A stretch of 64,000 nt of DNA from Candidatus Hydrogenedentota bacterium (GCA_029552745.1 JAKPDK010000042.1:248001-312000), one strand, 5' to 3'. Numbered from the stretch's first letter, positions 36,973 to 47,581 are shown. Notes: generated by a model not told the origin, from the letters alone. Program-made: numbers and translations.

Positions 36973-39333
36973 CTAGTCTTGTGCGAATGAGGATGAAAAC
37001 CCTACATCGTAACGCATATCAGCGCGTTTTTCGCTGCAGAACTCATAAAGTCGCACACCGTAGGGAAACAAGGACACTGTCAAGACAATATCCGATGGAG
37101 AGGTTTTTATTTGGTGTTCTTCCCAACGCCCTTCCGCTTCGACAACTCGCATAACATGCTTATGGTTTAGAAAATACTCTTTTCTTGGCAAACGCACGCC
37201 GAACCGCTGTTCTTGGGGACTGATATTCACAAAGACAACGCATGCATCCCCATCCGGCGCCAACCAGGCACCGCTCAAAACCGAAGGGCAAGTCTTTCGG
37301 TAGTGCGTCAGTGCCTCACGACGGCCTGCATAAATGGACAAGCGAGAGATGTCGATTTCTTGGGTAGGGGTATCCAGTTCCGGTGGACGAAGCATGCTGC
37401 CGTCTCGGAAGTATTTCAACCCGTACCGCCGAAGCCGCACGATGCGAAAAAGAAAATCCAGCTCCTCCGGACGTGTGCGCAACAACTCGGGACGAAAATT
37501 CGCAAGAGTCGGTTGTTGTCCCCAAACAAAGGCGCGCGCTTGCTCCAGACGAAATTGCTGGGAATAGGTTTTGTCAAGCAGCTGTTGCGGTTCGGTCGGT
37601 GCGAATTCTGAAGGCCAAAGCTCATCATAGGGCGGCATCACCAACGACGAATAATTGCCAAACAGCAGGACATATTGGTGATACACGGCATGAAAAAAGG
37701 GGATGGGCTCCCAGGCACTCGGTGCGGCATATCGTTCGCGGCTGACTTGTAAACTCAACATCAAATCGAGGTGGGGAAGCCACGACTCCCCGCAGCCCTC
37801 GCCTGCCAGTGTGATCGGCGCCGCACGCCTACAGCGGTTGCGGATATCCTGTTCTAACATGCGAAACCCCTGAATCCAGTAAGTGCCTCCGCCTATTGGA
37901 TGACCGTGATTCGGATCGTAGCATGCAAGATTGGAACATGCCTGATCCATGTAAATACCATCCACCCCAAATTGCAAGATCGCTTTTTCGGCGAGCGAGG
38001 CATACTTGTTTCGCCAGAAGGTTGTCCCCATACACATCGACGCACAGGGGGCTTGGGTAAAAACATTATAGATTTCTGGGCGAACTGTTCCCTCAGGCCC
38101 TTTAACGGCGTACGTTGCCGCGCCTTCATCTTGCCAACTTTTCGTCGTCATCCCCCAGAGCCGTTGATTCATGTATACGATGGTATGGACGCCCGCCGCG
38201 TGAGCTCGGTCGAGCGCCGCTCGAAATGACTCATCACCTTCGCGGGGTGGAAAATACTCGGGGAAACCGACGTCGTAGGCGCAGCCATGCCACCAATGCC
38301 AAAGAACGCTCACAGAAAGGCCAGCTTCAGCGCTCAATGTGATAGCGGGAGACAATACGTTTTCGGATCGTCCCCGGTTCCATAACCAAAGGTCAGTGTT
38401 TTGCGCCCACGGGGCAACCATCCCACAAGACAAGCGGCTATTTTGTGCCCAGGGTTGCTTTTCTGCCCATTGCCGGTAATGCGTCGCGGCAGTGAACCAA
38501 TCCCCTTTGAAAAGCAGCGTGTGAATCTGATAGGGAAGCGTGAAGTCTACGCCGGAGGCACGCATCCTTTCCGGCAAATGAACGATTTCAATTCCAAATT
38601 CTCCGCTATCCCCAAACACAGCAAAACGTTTCAGGTACCCCTTTGTATCGTCGGTGCTTACCAGAAAACCTGGTCCCCCTTGACTGTAGAGCGCCAAACA
38701 CTGCACCGAGAGCAACCCCGGATTCTCCCATTCTTTTCGGTACGAAGAACTGTCTGCGCCTAACGCGGTGCGGGGAGAAGATAACAGTTCCCCCATCCAC
38801 ACGGGCACTGCAAGCATCTCTTTTTCGGCAGGCGCAATGGGCACAAGACGAGGAAAACTCAAGCCTTTGATAGATAATCCCGTATCGTTTTGAATGGCAA
38901 TCTTCCACATGACGGACGGTGTTGAAGGCTCTAATGTTGCCGATACCTTCACCCCGAGGTGGCGGGCTTCCGGCAGTTCAAACCCTTGCCACGTCAGATC
39001 GATGGATCGGTGCTGAAGGTCTTTCGAAAAGGAAAACAGACGCGCGTCTTTAGGGCATAAGGATAGATCCCGGTTTCCCGAGATGCAGTCAAGACGCCAA
39101 AGCTCTGCGGTTTTCCCTTGTTCCACAATATCCCGCGCGAAAGACAGATCTTCAAATTTGGAAAGATTGCCGGTACCCCCATCAAAAACCAGGTGTACAT
39201 ACTTGTTATGTAATTCAAGGTTGTCCTTCGCTTCTATTGTAGTAACTGGACATAGAATCCATAGCGCTGCAAAAGCAGCTGAAAAAGCGCAACGCACGCC
39301 AACACCTGGAAAATAAACACCTATACGCAACAT
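36973..39333 (-). CDS. Secreted DUF6259-like glycoside-hydrolase-related protein (start revised to 39333)
   Basis: LELHNKYVHLVFDGGTGNLSKFEDL..., beta-sandwich then TIM-barrel-like region FGVDGIYMDQACSNLACYDPNHGHPIGGG. Confidence 0.65.
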   Translation of the reverse strand: MLRIGVYFPGVGVRCAFSAAFAALWILCPVTTIEAKDNLELHNKYVHLVFDGGTGNLSKFEDLSFARDIVEQGKTAELWRLDCISGNRDLSLCPKDARLFSFSKDLQHRSIDLTWQGFELPEARHLGVKVSATLEPSTPSVMWKIAIQNDTGLSIKGLSFPRLVPIAPAEKEMLAVPVWMGELLSSPRTALGADSSSYRKEWENPGLLSVQCLALYSQGGPGFLVSTDDTKGYLKRFAVFGDSGEFGIEIVHLPERMRASGVDFTLPYQIHTLLFKGDWFTAATHYRQWAEKQPWAQNSRLSCGMVAPWAQNTDLWLWNRGRSENVLSPAITLSAEAGLSVSVLWHWWHGCAYDVGFPEYFPPREGDESFRAALDRAHAAGVHTIVYMNQRLWGMTTKSWQDEGAATYAVKGPEGTVRPEIYNVFTQAPCASMCMGTTFWRNKYASLAEKAILQFGVDGIYMDQACSNLACYDPNHGHPIGGGTYWIQGFRMLEQDIRNRCRRAAPITLAGEGCGESWLPHLDLMLSLQVSRERYAAPSAWEPIPFFHAVYHQYVLLFGNYSSLVMPPYDELWPSEFAPTEPQQLLDKTYSQQFRLEQARAFVWGQQPTLANFRPELLRTRPEELDFLFRIVRLRRYGLKYFRDGSMLRPPELDTPTQEIDISRLSIYAGRREALTHYRKTCPSVLSGAWLAPDGDACVVFVNISPQEQRFGVRLPRKEYFLNHKHVMRVVEAEGRWEEHQIKTSPSDIVLTVSLFPYGVRLYEFCSEKRADMRYDVGFSSSFAQD

Positions 39334-39449
39334 GACTGAAATATACGTTGTCCTCTTTTCTGTTTTGTAAATATGGCTTAGCATATCCCATAATCAATTT
39401 ACGAGCGAGTTTTGGGAACCTTAATTACAAGGAAAAGGAGAAGAGAACG

Positions 39450-40373
39450 ATGAGTTTACCGAAACGCGTGTTAGGCAGAACCGGCTTGGAAGTTACCCAA
39501 CTTGGCTTCGGTGCCATGGAAGTACGAGGAGAACGTATCTGGGGAGGCAGACCTTGCAACGACGAACAGGCGAAAACGATTCTAAATGCTGTTTTGGATG
39601 CCGGGATCAATTTCATTGATACCGCAAACGACTACGGCAAAAGCGAGCTGTACATTGGCAGACATCTTGCACATCGTCGCAGTCAGTTTTACATTGCTAC
39701 CAAATGTGGTTGCCACATGATGTATGCCGGCGACCACGACGAAACGCCCCATTTTTGGACCCGTGAAAATATCTTGAGAAACGTAAGTGACTCGCTCATG
39801 AAAATGCAAACCGACACGATCGATATCTTGCAGTTGCACAATCCCACAGTGGAACAATGCCGGGAAGCCCATTTGGTGGATATCCTTCAGGAACTTAAAT
39901 CACAAGGCGTCATTCGATTTATCGGGTGTTCCAGTACGCTGCCGCATTTGCCGGAGTACATTTCATGGGGCGTTTTCGATACCTTCCAGATTCCATACTC
40001 TGCGTTAGAGCGTCGCCATGAAAACTGGATCACACGGGCTGCTGAAGCCGGGGCGGGCATCATTATTCGCGGCGGCGTAGCCCGCGGCGAGCCCGGCAGC
40101 ACCACAGGGCGAACCAACGAAGAGACGTGGAAGAAGTTTGAGCAAGCTAAATTAGACGAGTTGCGCGAACCTGGTGAATCCCGCACAGCGTTCTTGCTTC
40201 GTTTCACGTTGAGTCATCCGCATTGCCACACGACCATTGTCGGCACGTTACAGCCTTCTCACCTCGCGGAAAACGTCGCGGCAGCCCAAAAAGGACCGTT
40301 GCCCAAAGACGTCTACGAAGAAGCCAAAAAACGTTTAGCTGCCGTCGGCGAAGTCCCGCAAGATAATCTGTAA
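39450..40373 (+). CDS. Aldo/keto reductase
   Basis: MSLPKRVLGRTGLEVTQLGFGAMEVRG...INFIDTANDYGKSELYIGRHLAHRRSQFYIATKCG...DILQLHNPT. Confidence 0.93.
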   Translation: MSLPKRVLGRTGLEVTQLGFGAMEVRGERIWGGRPCNDEQAKTILNAVLDAGINFIDTANDYGKSELYIGRHLAHRRSQFYIATKCGCHMMYAGDHDETPHFWTRENILRNVSDSLMKMQTDTIDILQLHNPTVEQCREAHLVDILQELKSQGVIRFIGCSSTLPHLPEYISWGVFDTFQIPYSALERRHENWITRAAEAGAGIIIRGGVARGEPGSTTGRTNEETWKKFEQAKLDELREPGESRTAFLLRFTLSHPHCHTTIVGTLQPSHLAENVAAAQKGPLPKDVYEEAKKRLAAVGEVPQDNL

Positions 40374-40378
40374 TGCAA

Positions 40379-40404
40379 CAGGGGCACGGCATGCCGTGCC
40401 CCTG
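40379..40404. repeat. Perfect 26-bp palindrome CAGGGGCACGGCATGCCGTGCCCCTG between convergent genes
   Basis: 13-bp arms, no mismatches; belongs to the GTAGGGGC/GCCCC family. Confidence 0.8.
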
Positions 40405-40451
40405 CAGTTTCGTCTAGATTTCGGGGTACGTCTTTTTGTGTAGGCATGTAC

Positions 40452-42716
40452 TCAGCGAATGAAGCCGTGATAACGACCTAAGTAATAGGGCAATAGGAAG
40501 AAGGTGCCTTCGTATTCGCAACTGCCGCCGCCTTGACTGTGGTCTAGGTCGAAATGGTCGCTGTTGATGCGGATGTGGCACCGTTCTTCGATCGGCAATG
40601 CCCCGCCAAGTACGGAACCACCGTAGACGTTGCGTTGTCCTGGGGTACGGTCAAGTACCACGTCCAGCCGATGGCTGTTTTTCATCTCCCATCCGAGTAA
40701 CATCCACGGTGTTCCGCGCAGCGTGGAGACAGCATCGGCAATAATCGGCGGGAAATCGGGTTTTACGTCTTCCCAAACAGGGCGTTCCCGGTCCGGATAC
40801 ACGCCGGCAAACACGAAATTGAAGAATGGGTCTCGCTGCCCGCTGACAAAGAGCCAGTTTCGGTAGAGTCCTGTGCGGTAGTAGTCCAACAGGGCAGCGT
40901 CTTTTTCATATTTGAGGAGGCCATACCAACTGAGAAATGCCAAATTATTGTCCCAAGGTACGACGAAGTCAGGTGGGAACACGCAGCGCCCTAGTATGGC
41001 GTCCGCATGGTACGCGTGGGTGTCGCGAAGATATTTTGCAGCGTCGGCGAACTTGTTATCGCCCGTGATGTGGTAGGCGACGTTCAAAAAAGACAAGATC
41101 TCAACGGCTTGCAAACCGCGATCCGCCCAGCCGTCAAGCGAATGAAGGTATTCGGGTGACCACCTTCCCCAGCGTGTTGGTTTGCCGTCATGGTCAACCA
41201 GGTTAAAATTGTGATCGACGATGTGGTTGGTAACCGCACGAACCAAGTCGATCACTTCCTGTTTTTCTGCGGGTGTTTCGGCGACCAAGTCATAATACAC
41301 GCCGTAAAAGAAATAATGGCCGCACATTTCGTCGGAACTCGTGTCACATTTCCACCAATATTTGCCATCGGCGCTTTTGGGCCATCGGGGAACGATATTT
41401 TTCCAAAGGGGGTCGGTTTTTTGCATGGCGAGGTTTTCTTTTTCACCAAACCCGATATTTGGGTCTTGATTGCCTTTTACGGGCAAAATGGCGCGAGCGG
41501 GAAATCCCGGAATCCCTGTAATATCCACTAGCCATTTGACCGCCTGAAAGCAGCGTTTGGCGCGTTCTTTCGCAACGGGGTCTTTTGTTGCGGCATATCG
41601 AAATGCTTGCGAGGCGCCATACATGGCGGTGTATAAACCATCGTTATCGGTAGGATGAATACGGGACTTGGATACGTCCCCCTCCTTTTCGAATTCGCAC
41701 CGCACCACAAACCCCAGACGTGTGTGGCGTTCGTCGATGATTTGCTCAAAATGCGCCGCTTTTTCAGCGAGAGTCATTGGACGTCTTTCGATACGACTGA
41801 TCCCTTTCGGCGTAGCAATCCACGCGGTTCCTTGCGAGTCGACGGCGATCGCATTGACTCGGTTATCCGGAAGCCACCGTCGAAACGCCCGATATGCCCA
41901 ACGCGTCCCGTCATAACGCATCGCGCCGTTTTCCGTCCCAAACCATACGGCACCGTCTTCACCCGGGGCGGCGCATGTGAAGTGGTTATAGGGCAGACCC
42001 TCTTTGCCTGTAAATAAGCGCCAGGTGTGTCCGTCCCACATGCCAGCGCCATTCTCAGCCCCGAACCAGAGACGACCGTTTACCACCGTCAACGCCCCCA
42101 CTTTCCGCACAGACCACCCATAGGTGGCGTCTTCGGGAAATACTTCGGACGGAGATTGAAAGGTGTTCTTGCTGGGCGTTCCTTCCGAACGGAACAAACC
42201 CGAATCTGTTCCGAAGAACAAGCTGTCGCCGAACAGGGCGAGGGCACGGATGGGTCTTTTCCATTCGATAATTTGTACGGCACCTTGTTCTGCAATAGCG
42301 TAAATTCCTTTGTCAGTGCCCAGATAGACGTTCCCGTTAGCGGACGACACGGCATTTACGACGAGGTCATCGGGTATCGCGTATGTCTGCCATTTACCCT
42401 TCTCAAGCCGAGCCGCTTTGTTGGAGCCCACCGCCCACAAGATATCCGGCTCAGCCAGAAGAAATCGTATCGGGAAACCAGGCGCCTTGACGGGTTTCCA
42501 ATGTTTCCTATCTAGAACGAACAATGCGTTGGCGGTAGCAGCATAGACGTTGCCGTCGGCCGATACCGCCACAGCCATCACCTCTTCCGAATCCAGACCG
42601 TGCGACACATCAAATGTCGTCTGAATCTCTTGGGCGAAAGGTTCATCCCGAAGCGACTCGACGTCCATTGCCGATCCGATCAACGTTGCGTAACAAACGA
42701 TAACTAGTTCCATCAT
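40452..42716 (-). CDS. N-terminal 'two-component regulator-type' beta-propeller fused to an alpha-helical domain, exported
   Basis: Propeller motifs DGAVWFGTENGAMRYDGTRWAYR, NRVNAIAVDSQGTAWIATPKGISRI; C-terminal half SLDGWADRGLQAVEILSFLNVAYHITGDNKFADAAKYLRDTH. Confidence 0.65.
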   Translation of the reverse strand: MMELVIVCYATLIGSAMDVESLRDEPFAQEIQTTFDVSHGLDSEEVMAVAVSADGNVYAATANALFVLDRKHWKPVKAPGFPIRFLLAEPDILWAVGSNKAARLEKGKWQTYAIPDDLVVNAVSSANGNVYLGTDKGIYAIAEQGAVQIIEWKRPIRALALFGDSLFFGTDSGLFRSEGTPSKNTFQSPSEVFPEDATYGWSVRKVGALTVVNGRLWFGAENGAGMWDGHTWRLFTGKEGLPYNHFTCAAPGEDGAVWFGTENGAMRYDGTRWAYRAFRRWLPDNRVNAIAVDSQGTAWIATPKGISRIERRPMTLAEKAAHFEQIIDERHTRLGFVVRCEFEKEGDVSKSRIHPTDNDGLYTAMYGASQAFRYAATKDPVAKERAKRCFQAVKWLVDITGIPGFPARAILPVKGNQDPNIGFGEKENLAMQKTDPLWKNIVPRWPKSADGKYWWKCDTSSDEMCGHYFFYGVYYDLVAETPAEKQEVIDLVRAVTNHIVDHNFNLVDHDGKPTRWGRWSPEYLHSLDGWADRGLQAVEILSFLNVAYHITGDNKFADAAKYLRDTHAYHADAILGRCVFPPDFVVPWDNNLAFLSWYGLLKYEKDAALLDYYRTGLYRNWLFVSGQRDPFFNFVFAGVYPDRERPVWEDVKPDFPPIIADAVSTLRGTPWMLLGWEMKNSHRLDVVLDRTPGQRNVYGGSVLGGALPIEERCHIRINSDHFDLDHSQGGGSCEYEGTFFLLPYYLGRYHGFIR

Positions 42717-42805
42717 TTCTGCTCCTCCTATGCGTTGTCAGGTTAGCCCCGAACAGACCCATGATCCGAAAAGCATCTGACTTACAGGCGACGCTCGATA
42801 GTTCA

Positions 42806-44017
42806 TCACCTTACCGAGAAGGCATCGATGGTTTTGCCATCTTCATCTATAGCCTTCAAAGACACCTTTTTCGGTGTGACATCTACCACCCAAAAATGGG
42901 CAATCGACCCCTCCTTTTCGTTATACCAGCGGGGTTGAGGATCTACCGTACGAGGCTCCACGCCGAACGTTCCATCGCCAACGTACACCGTTCCTTTTCT
43001 AACGACCTGATTGCCACGAAGGGGCTTCGAGCGCTTAAAAACGTGATCATGGTTTTCAAACCCCACCGTCAATCCGTACTGGTCAAACAAGGGGCCCCAG
43101 TAGGTGCGTCCCGCGACAGAAGCGGGACCCTCGTAAGGACGATGTGTCGGGTACAGCGGAACATGGTAGAGGGCGAACTTGTATTTCACGTCTTTGAACT
43201 TTTCGAACTCCGTCTTCAACCAGTCCAACTGGGCGCCGTCATGAGGGAACAAATGACCCGTGTCCAGAACAAAGAGTACGGCATAATCGCTCAACTTGCG
43301 GCTGAAATAGATGGATTCGCCCTGTCTACCAAATAGGGACACAAAAAATGGCGATCGAAGTTCGATGTTATCTGACTCGTAACTGTTCACCTCATGATTT
43401 CCGATGGCTGCAACGATCGGTATCATGCGCCCATCACGGCCAACGATGTAGGTATTCCAAATGCGAAACCACTCGTCCCAGTCGTTGTATTCGGCAAACA
43501 AGCCATTGGCATACGGAAGATCGCCGCCGACCGCAACAAAATCGGGGTCTTGTTCACCGGCGAGTTTGGCTAGTTTTTCAGTACGAGGATAAATGTTCAT
43601 ATCACCGCCGGTGACAAATCGAAACGGTGCCATTCCCCCGCGCATGGTGCGAAAACTTTTTTCCTCAGAAAACCCGTTCTTTTCGTCGCCCGCGATAAAA
43701 TAATAGGTCTGTCCCGGCGCGAGATTTTTCAGCGCGGCGACGTACAAGGCGCGCCGGTCCAGAATTTCCAGCACGGTCTTGTAGTAGGTTGCTTCTGTGC
43801 AATGTGCGTATTTCTCCTTCTCGCCGTTGTGGGGTTGCGAGTCCCAGTACACGCTGACTCCTGGGCTTTTCCTAACAATTAGAAGGTTGATGTCGATGGA
43901 AGTGGCGGGGTCGTCGGAATAGGTGAGATACACATGTTTTGGCTGGCCTACCGCAGCAACAGACAGGACAAACAGCACCACGAAGAGGAACCGTAGGTGA
44001 AATTGGTATCGTGCCAT
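42806..44017 (-). CDS. Purple-acid-phosphatase-like metallophosphoesterase, exported
   Basis: N-terminal FN3-like domain (LTYSDDPATSIDIN...LAPGQTYYFIAGDEK); VTGGDMN, VGGDLPYANG, AAIGNHEVNS, FENHDHVFKR. Confidence 0.85.
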   Translation of the reverse strand: MARYQFHLRFLFVVLFVLSVAAVGQPKHVYLTYSDDPATSIDINLLIVRKSPGVSVYWDSQPHNGEKEKYAHCTEATYYKTVLEILDRRALYVAALKNLAPGQTYYFIAGDEKNGFSEEKSFRTMRGGMAPFRFVTGGDMNIYPRTEKLAKLAGEQDPDFVAVGGDLPYANGLFAEYNDWDEWFRIWNTYIVGRDGRMIPIVAAIGNHEVNSYESDNIELRSPFFVSLFGRQGESIYFSRKLSDYAVLFVLDTGHLFPHDGAQLDWLKTEFEKFKDVKYKFALYHVPLYPTHRPYEGPASVAGRTYWGPLFDQYGLTVGFENHDHVFKRSKPLRGNQVVRKGTVYVGDGTFGVEPRTVDPQPRWYNEKEGSIAHFWVVDVTPKKVSLKAIDEDGKTIDAFSVR

Positions 44018-44198
44018 GTTTATTCTCCCAGTTAAGTGACCGTGTCTCCCAGTATAGTCTTTTCACAGCGATGGATCATTTTTTAGTTCTTAAGAGATGA
44101 AGTGGTATTGGCGTTAAGATGAAATGGACGTTGTGCCCGTGAGTTGTGTTAGGATGAAGTCGCATGTGGAAGTAGCTACTACGTAGTGGAGGTATCGT

Positions 44199-45194
44199 AT
44201 GCGTCGCATTATCCAGGTAGGCGTGGGTGGCATGGGTGGCACTTGGACAGAACGGGTTGCGGCATCCAAACGGTGGGAAGCTGCGGCTTATGTAGATGTC
44301 AATCGCAAGAATTTGATAGCGGCAGCCGCGCGGCACGGGATGCCCAAGAGCCGATGTTTCACCGATTTAGAGGAAGCCTTGCGGCATACCGAAGCCGATG
44401 CGCTTTTGGACGTGACCCCGCAGCAATTCCGGCGAAAAGTCTGCACGGCGGCGTTACGGCGGGGGTTACATGTGCTGTGCGAAAAACCGTTAGCGGATTC
44501 CTTGCGGAATGCGGTGGCGCTTGTAGAAACAGCAGCAAAAGAAAAGCGCGTCCTGATGGTTGCCCAAAACTATCGCTATCAAGTAGGGGCGCAAACTGTC
44601 AAACAGTTTCTCCATTCCGGAAAACTCGGCACGCTAGGTTACATAGGCGTGTCGTTTCATAAAGGTCCTCACTTTGGAGGATTTCGGGAACAGATGGCAT
44701 ATCCGTTGGTATTAGATATGTCAATACACCATTTTGATCTCATGAGGCTGTTTGTTGGCAAAGACGTGCGAGCCGTGCAAGCCGCTAGTATCAACGCGCC
44801 CTGGAATTGGAACAAGGGCGACGCTACGGTCATGACGCAGCTGGAGTTTATCGGCGGCGTGGTGGTGAATTATTTCGGCAGTTGGGTGTCCCAAGGTGCC
44901 GAGACGTCTTGGAATGGCGACTGGCGCTTTGAAGGTAGCAACGGGGTGTTGCTCTGGCGTCAAGACGGAGTGTTCTTTTCAGACAAAGGTACGGAAATGA
45001 CTCCTGTGCCATTGGTGGATTTCCCGGTCGAACACCAAGCGTACTTATTGGAGGCGTTTGCAGATGCCCTCGACAGCGGCAAAGAACCCGAAACGAGCGG
45101 CAAACGAAACCTGAATAGCCTCGCCACCACATATGCTGTCGTAAAAGCCGCACGGGAACGCAGACGAGTCCAAGTCACTGAGCTCATAAAGTGA
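44199..45194 (+). CDS. Gfo/Idh/MocA family oxidoreductase
   Basis: RRIIQVGVGGMGGTWTERVAAS...LHVLCEKPLADSLRNAVALVETA...LMVAQNYRYQ. Confidence 0.92.
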   Translation: MRRIIQVGVGGMGGTWTERVAASKRWEAAAYVDVNRKNLIAAAARHGMPKSRCFTDLEEALRHTEADALLDVTPQQFRRKVCTAALRRGLHVLCEKPLADSLRNAVALVETAAKEKRVLMVAQNYRYQVGAQTVKQFLHSGKLGTLGYIGVSFHKGPHFGGFREQMAYPLVLDMSIHHFDLMRLFVGKDVRAVQAASINAPWNWNKGDATVMTQLEFIGGVVVNYFGSWVSQGAETSWNGDWRFEGSNGVLLWRQDGVFFSDKGTEMTPVPLVDFPVEHQAYLLEAFADALDSGKEPETSGKRNLNSLATTYAVVKAARERRRVQVTELIK

Positions 45195-47500
45195 ACCTAG
45201 ACGAAACGTCCGGTAAGAAGTATTCAGCGTGGTCACTCACCCTGATTGCTGTGGTCTTTGTTTGGTTGGCGCCTCTCTTCTGGAAAGAAGTGGAAATCAG
45301 CCGCAGCGGAGTTTCCGAATCTTTTGAGAACAGCGAGCTTTGTCAATTCGTCTATCCCGCGTTGGAATATGTCTATGGCAGATTACGCGCTGCCGATCTC
45401 CCTCTGTGGAATCCCAACCAACTCTGTGGAACTCCCACGTTCGACGACCCCAGAATAAGCATTTTCCAACCTTTGAATGTCGTTTTCCTTTTCTTACCCA
45501 CGCCGAAAGCCATGGCGGTTCATTCCTTTGTGTGCCTTGCCGTAGCGGGCTTAGGTTTCACGCTGTTTCTACGTAGTCTGGGGTTGAGTTACATAGCAGC
45601 TTTTCTGGGATCGGTTGTCTATGCGTTTTCCGGCGCTTCCGCCGCGGCGATGTCTCGCCCCGGACCGGCTGCCGCGCTTGCTTGGATACCCTTCTGTCTA
45701 TGGACTGCTCGAGAATTTCTTTCCGCACCGAATCGTACCTGGGCTGTGTTGCTGGGGATCGCCTTAGGGCTTTGTATGTTGGCGGGCACATTCGCCCTCA
45801 ACATACTGGTGCTTCTCTTGGTTCTGGCGTTCTTGCTGGTGGAACGGAGCCTTGCCTATGTCAGCAAAACGGCACCTCGATCCTACGCAGGGGGATTTCT
45901 TTTGGCTGCCGGCATTGCAGCGGGGTTTTCGGCTGTCTTATGGATACCGGTCATTTCATCAATGAAAGACTGGGCGTATCCTGACCAGTATTTCTGGGGC
46001 ATGGCGGTAGACGCACAAGTTCCGGTTAGTCCCCGCACGTTACTCGCCCAACTTTTCATGTCGCGTCCGGGGGCTTTACCCCGTCTGGGATATGTCGGCA
46101 TCGGCACGCTGTTGCTGATACCGGGGGCATTTTTTCACTGGCAAAGACGAAAAGAAACTTCGTTTTTCGCGGGCGCGCTCCTCTTGTTGGTTGTCCTGTA
46201 TCTCTTCCGGTGGAACCGGATGCCTTGGGGTTTCCCAAGTCATACTTGTTTGTACATGGTCGTCGTTTGCCTAGCGGTCCTTGCGGCCATCGCGACAGAC
46301 CGAGTCTTAATCAGACCGCGGCCGTACCGGATCCCTGCGGTTTGGCCCCCTGGTTTGCTGATTACGGTTTGTGCGGGGGTTCTGTTCTACGCGGCAGCAG
46401 GACAAATCCGTGGCTATGTGCTGGCATTCGTTTGCATCTTGTTCCCCGCACTGCTTTTTCGTGTTCTTCCGGTTCGCATCATCAGCGGATGGCTACTGGC
46501 TTGTTTGATCTTCATTGACCTTACCGTGGCAAGTGTGAATGCGTACCGTCACCCCTTTGTAAGCGGCAGGGAACTCTCCCCTCATGCCTCCGAAGTCATT
46601 CAAACAGCACAAACCTTGGCTGGCGAGGGGCGCATTGTTTTGTCTGCCCGCGATCTCGACTCGGTTTTTCCCGAAAATATCGGCATGCTGTTGCCTGTCG
46701 CTTCTGTCGGGGGAGTCTATTTGCCGTTACGAAAAGAAGAAGCCATGTGGTGGCAAAAGCTCTCACAAAGCGACCTTCCCTTGCTTCAAACGTCCGGCAA
46801 GGGAATCGGACCCGATTCTTCGCATATCCGCTTGCTCCATTACATGGCAGCGAAAGCCATTGTGGCTACCCCGGAAGGTAATTTCTACGAAAACAAACCT
46901 CAGGATTCCGAAATGTCCCATTTCGTACTCGATAAAGTCATGGGAAATACCCGTATTTGGGTCAATTCAGACGCATTGCCTCGTGTGTTTTGGGTGCCAT
47001 CGTGGCGGGTTGAGAAAGGTACGGGTACTGCGATCGATACGCTTGCCTCAGCGGATTTCAATCCACATCAAACCTGTATTCTGGAACAAAACCCCATTTT
47101 TCCAGAAAAAGGGGGTGGCCCGGCAGCGAAATCCGCGGAATTAGAAAAGTCCTCCACTCAAGAATCCGGTACCGTACCCGCTGGGCGTTGCAGTATCCAA
47201 GTTATTCAGCCCGAACGTGTTACAGTTCAAGTTTCGGCCCCAAAGGATGGCATCGTAGTCTTGGCGGATCGTTATGTTCCGGGATGGCTGGCTTACCTGG
47301 ACGGCATACCCGCGCCGATTTTACGCGCCAACGTGCTTTTTCGCGGGGTTGCCGTCCCTGCAGGAGCACATGTCGTCGAGTTTATATATCGTCCTGCTTC
47401 CTTCGTCATCGGTGCGGGCCTATCCCTGGCCACCGTCCTTCTCACACTGGGCTTGCTATTGTCCAACGCCGTTTTCCAAAAACAAAAAGTCCCAGTCTAA
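45191..47500 (+). CDS. YfhO-like polytopic membrane protein
   Basis: DLPLWNPNQLCGTPTFDDPRISIFQPLNVVFLFLPTPKA; ~12 hydrophobic segments; C-terminal PAGRCSIQVIQPERVTVQVSAPKDGIVVLADRYVPGWLAYLDG. GTGA overlap with the upstream oxidoreductase. Confidence 0.85.
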   Translation: MNLDETSGKKYSAWSLTLIAVVFVWLAPLFWKEVEISRSGVSESFENSELCQFVYPALEYVYGRLRAADLPLWNPNQLCGTPTFDDPRISIFQPLNVVFLFLPTPKAMAVHSFVCLAVAGLGFTLFLRSLGLSYIAAFLGSVVYAFSGASAAAMSRPGPAAALAWIPFCLWTAREFLSAPNRTWAVLLGIALGLCMLAGTFALNILVLLLVLAFLLVERSLAYVSKTAPRSYAGGFLLAAGIAAGFSAVLWIPVISSMKDWAYPDQYFWGMAVDAQVPVSPRTLLAQLFMSRPGALPRLGYVGIGTLLLIPGAFFHWQRRKETSFFAGALLLLVVLYLFRWNRMPWGFPSHTCLYMVVVCLAVLAAIATDRVLIRPRPYRIPAVWPPGLLITVCAGVLFYAAAGQIRGYVLAFVCILFPALLFRVLPVRIISGWLLACLIFIDLTVASVNAYRHPFVSGRELSPHASEVIQTAQTLAGEGRIVLSARDLDSVFPENIGMLLPVASVGGVYLPLRKEEAMWWQKLSQSDLPLLQTSGKGIGPDSSHIRLLHYMAAKAIVATPEGNFYENKPQDSEMSHFVLDKVMGNTRIWVNSDALPRVFWVPSWRVEKGTGTAIDTLASADFNPHQTCILEQNPIFPEKGGGPAAKSAELEKSSTQESGTVPAGRCSIQVIQPERVTVQVSAPKDGIVVLADRYVPGWLAYLDGIPAPILRANVLFRGVAVPAGAHVVEFIYRPASFVIGAGLSLATVLLTLGLLLSNAVFQKQKVPV

Positions 47501-47581
47501 ACAGTCCGGCGATTGCTCAGGGACAGCACCGTTCGGCGATTCCATAAAAAGTGCCAAAGATACGGAAGCTGCACAACTTTT

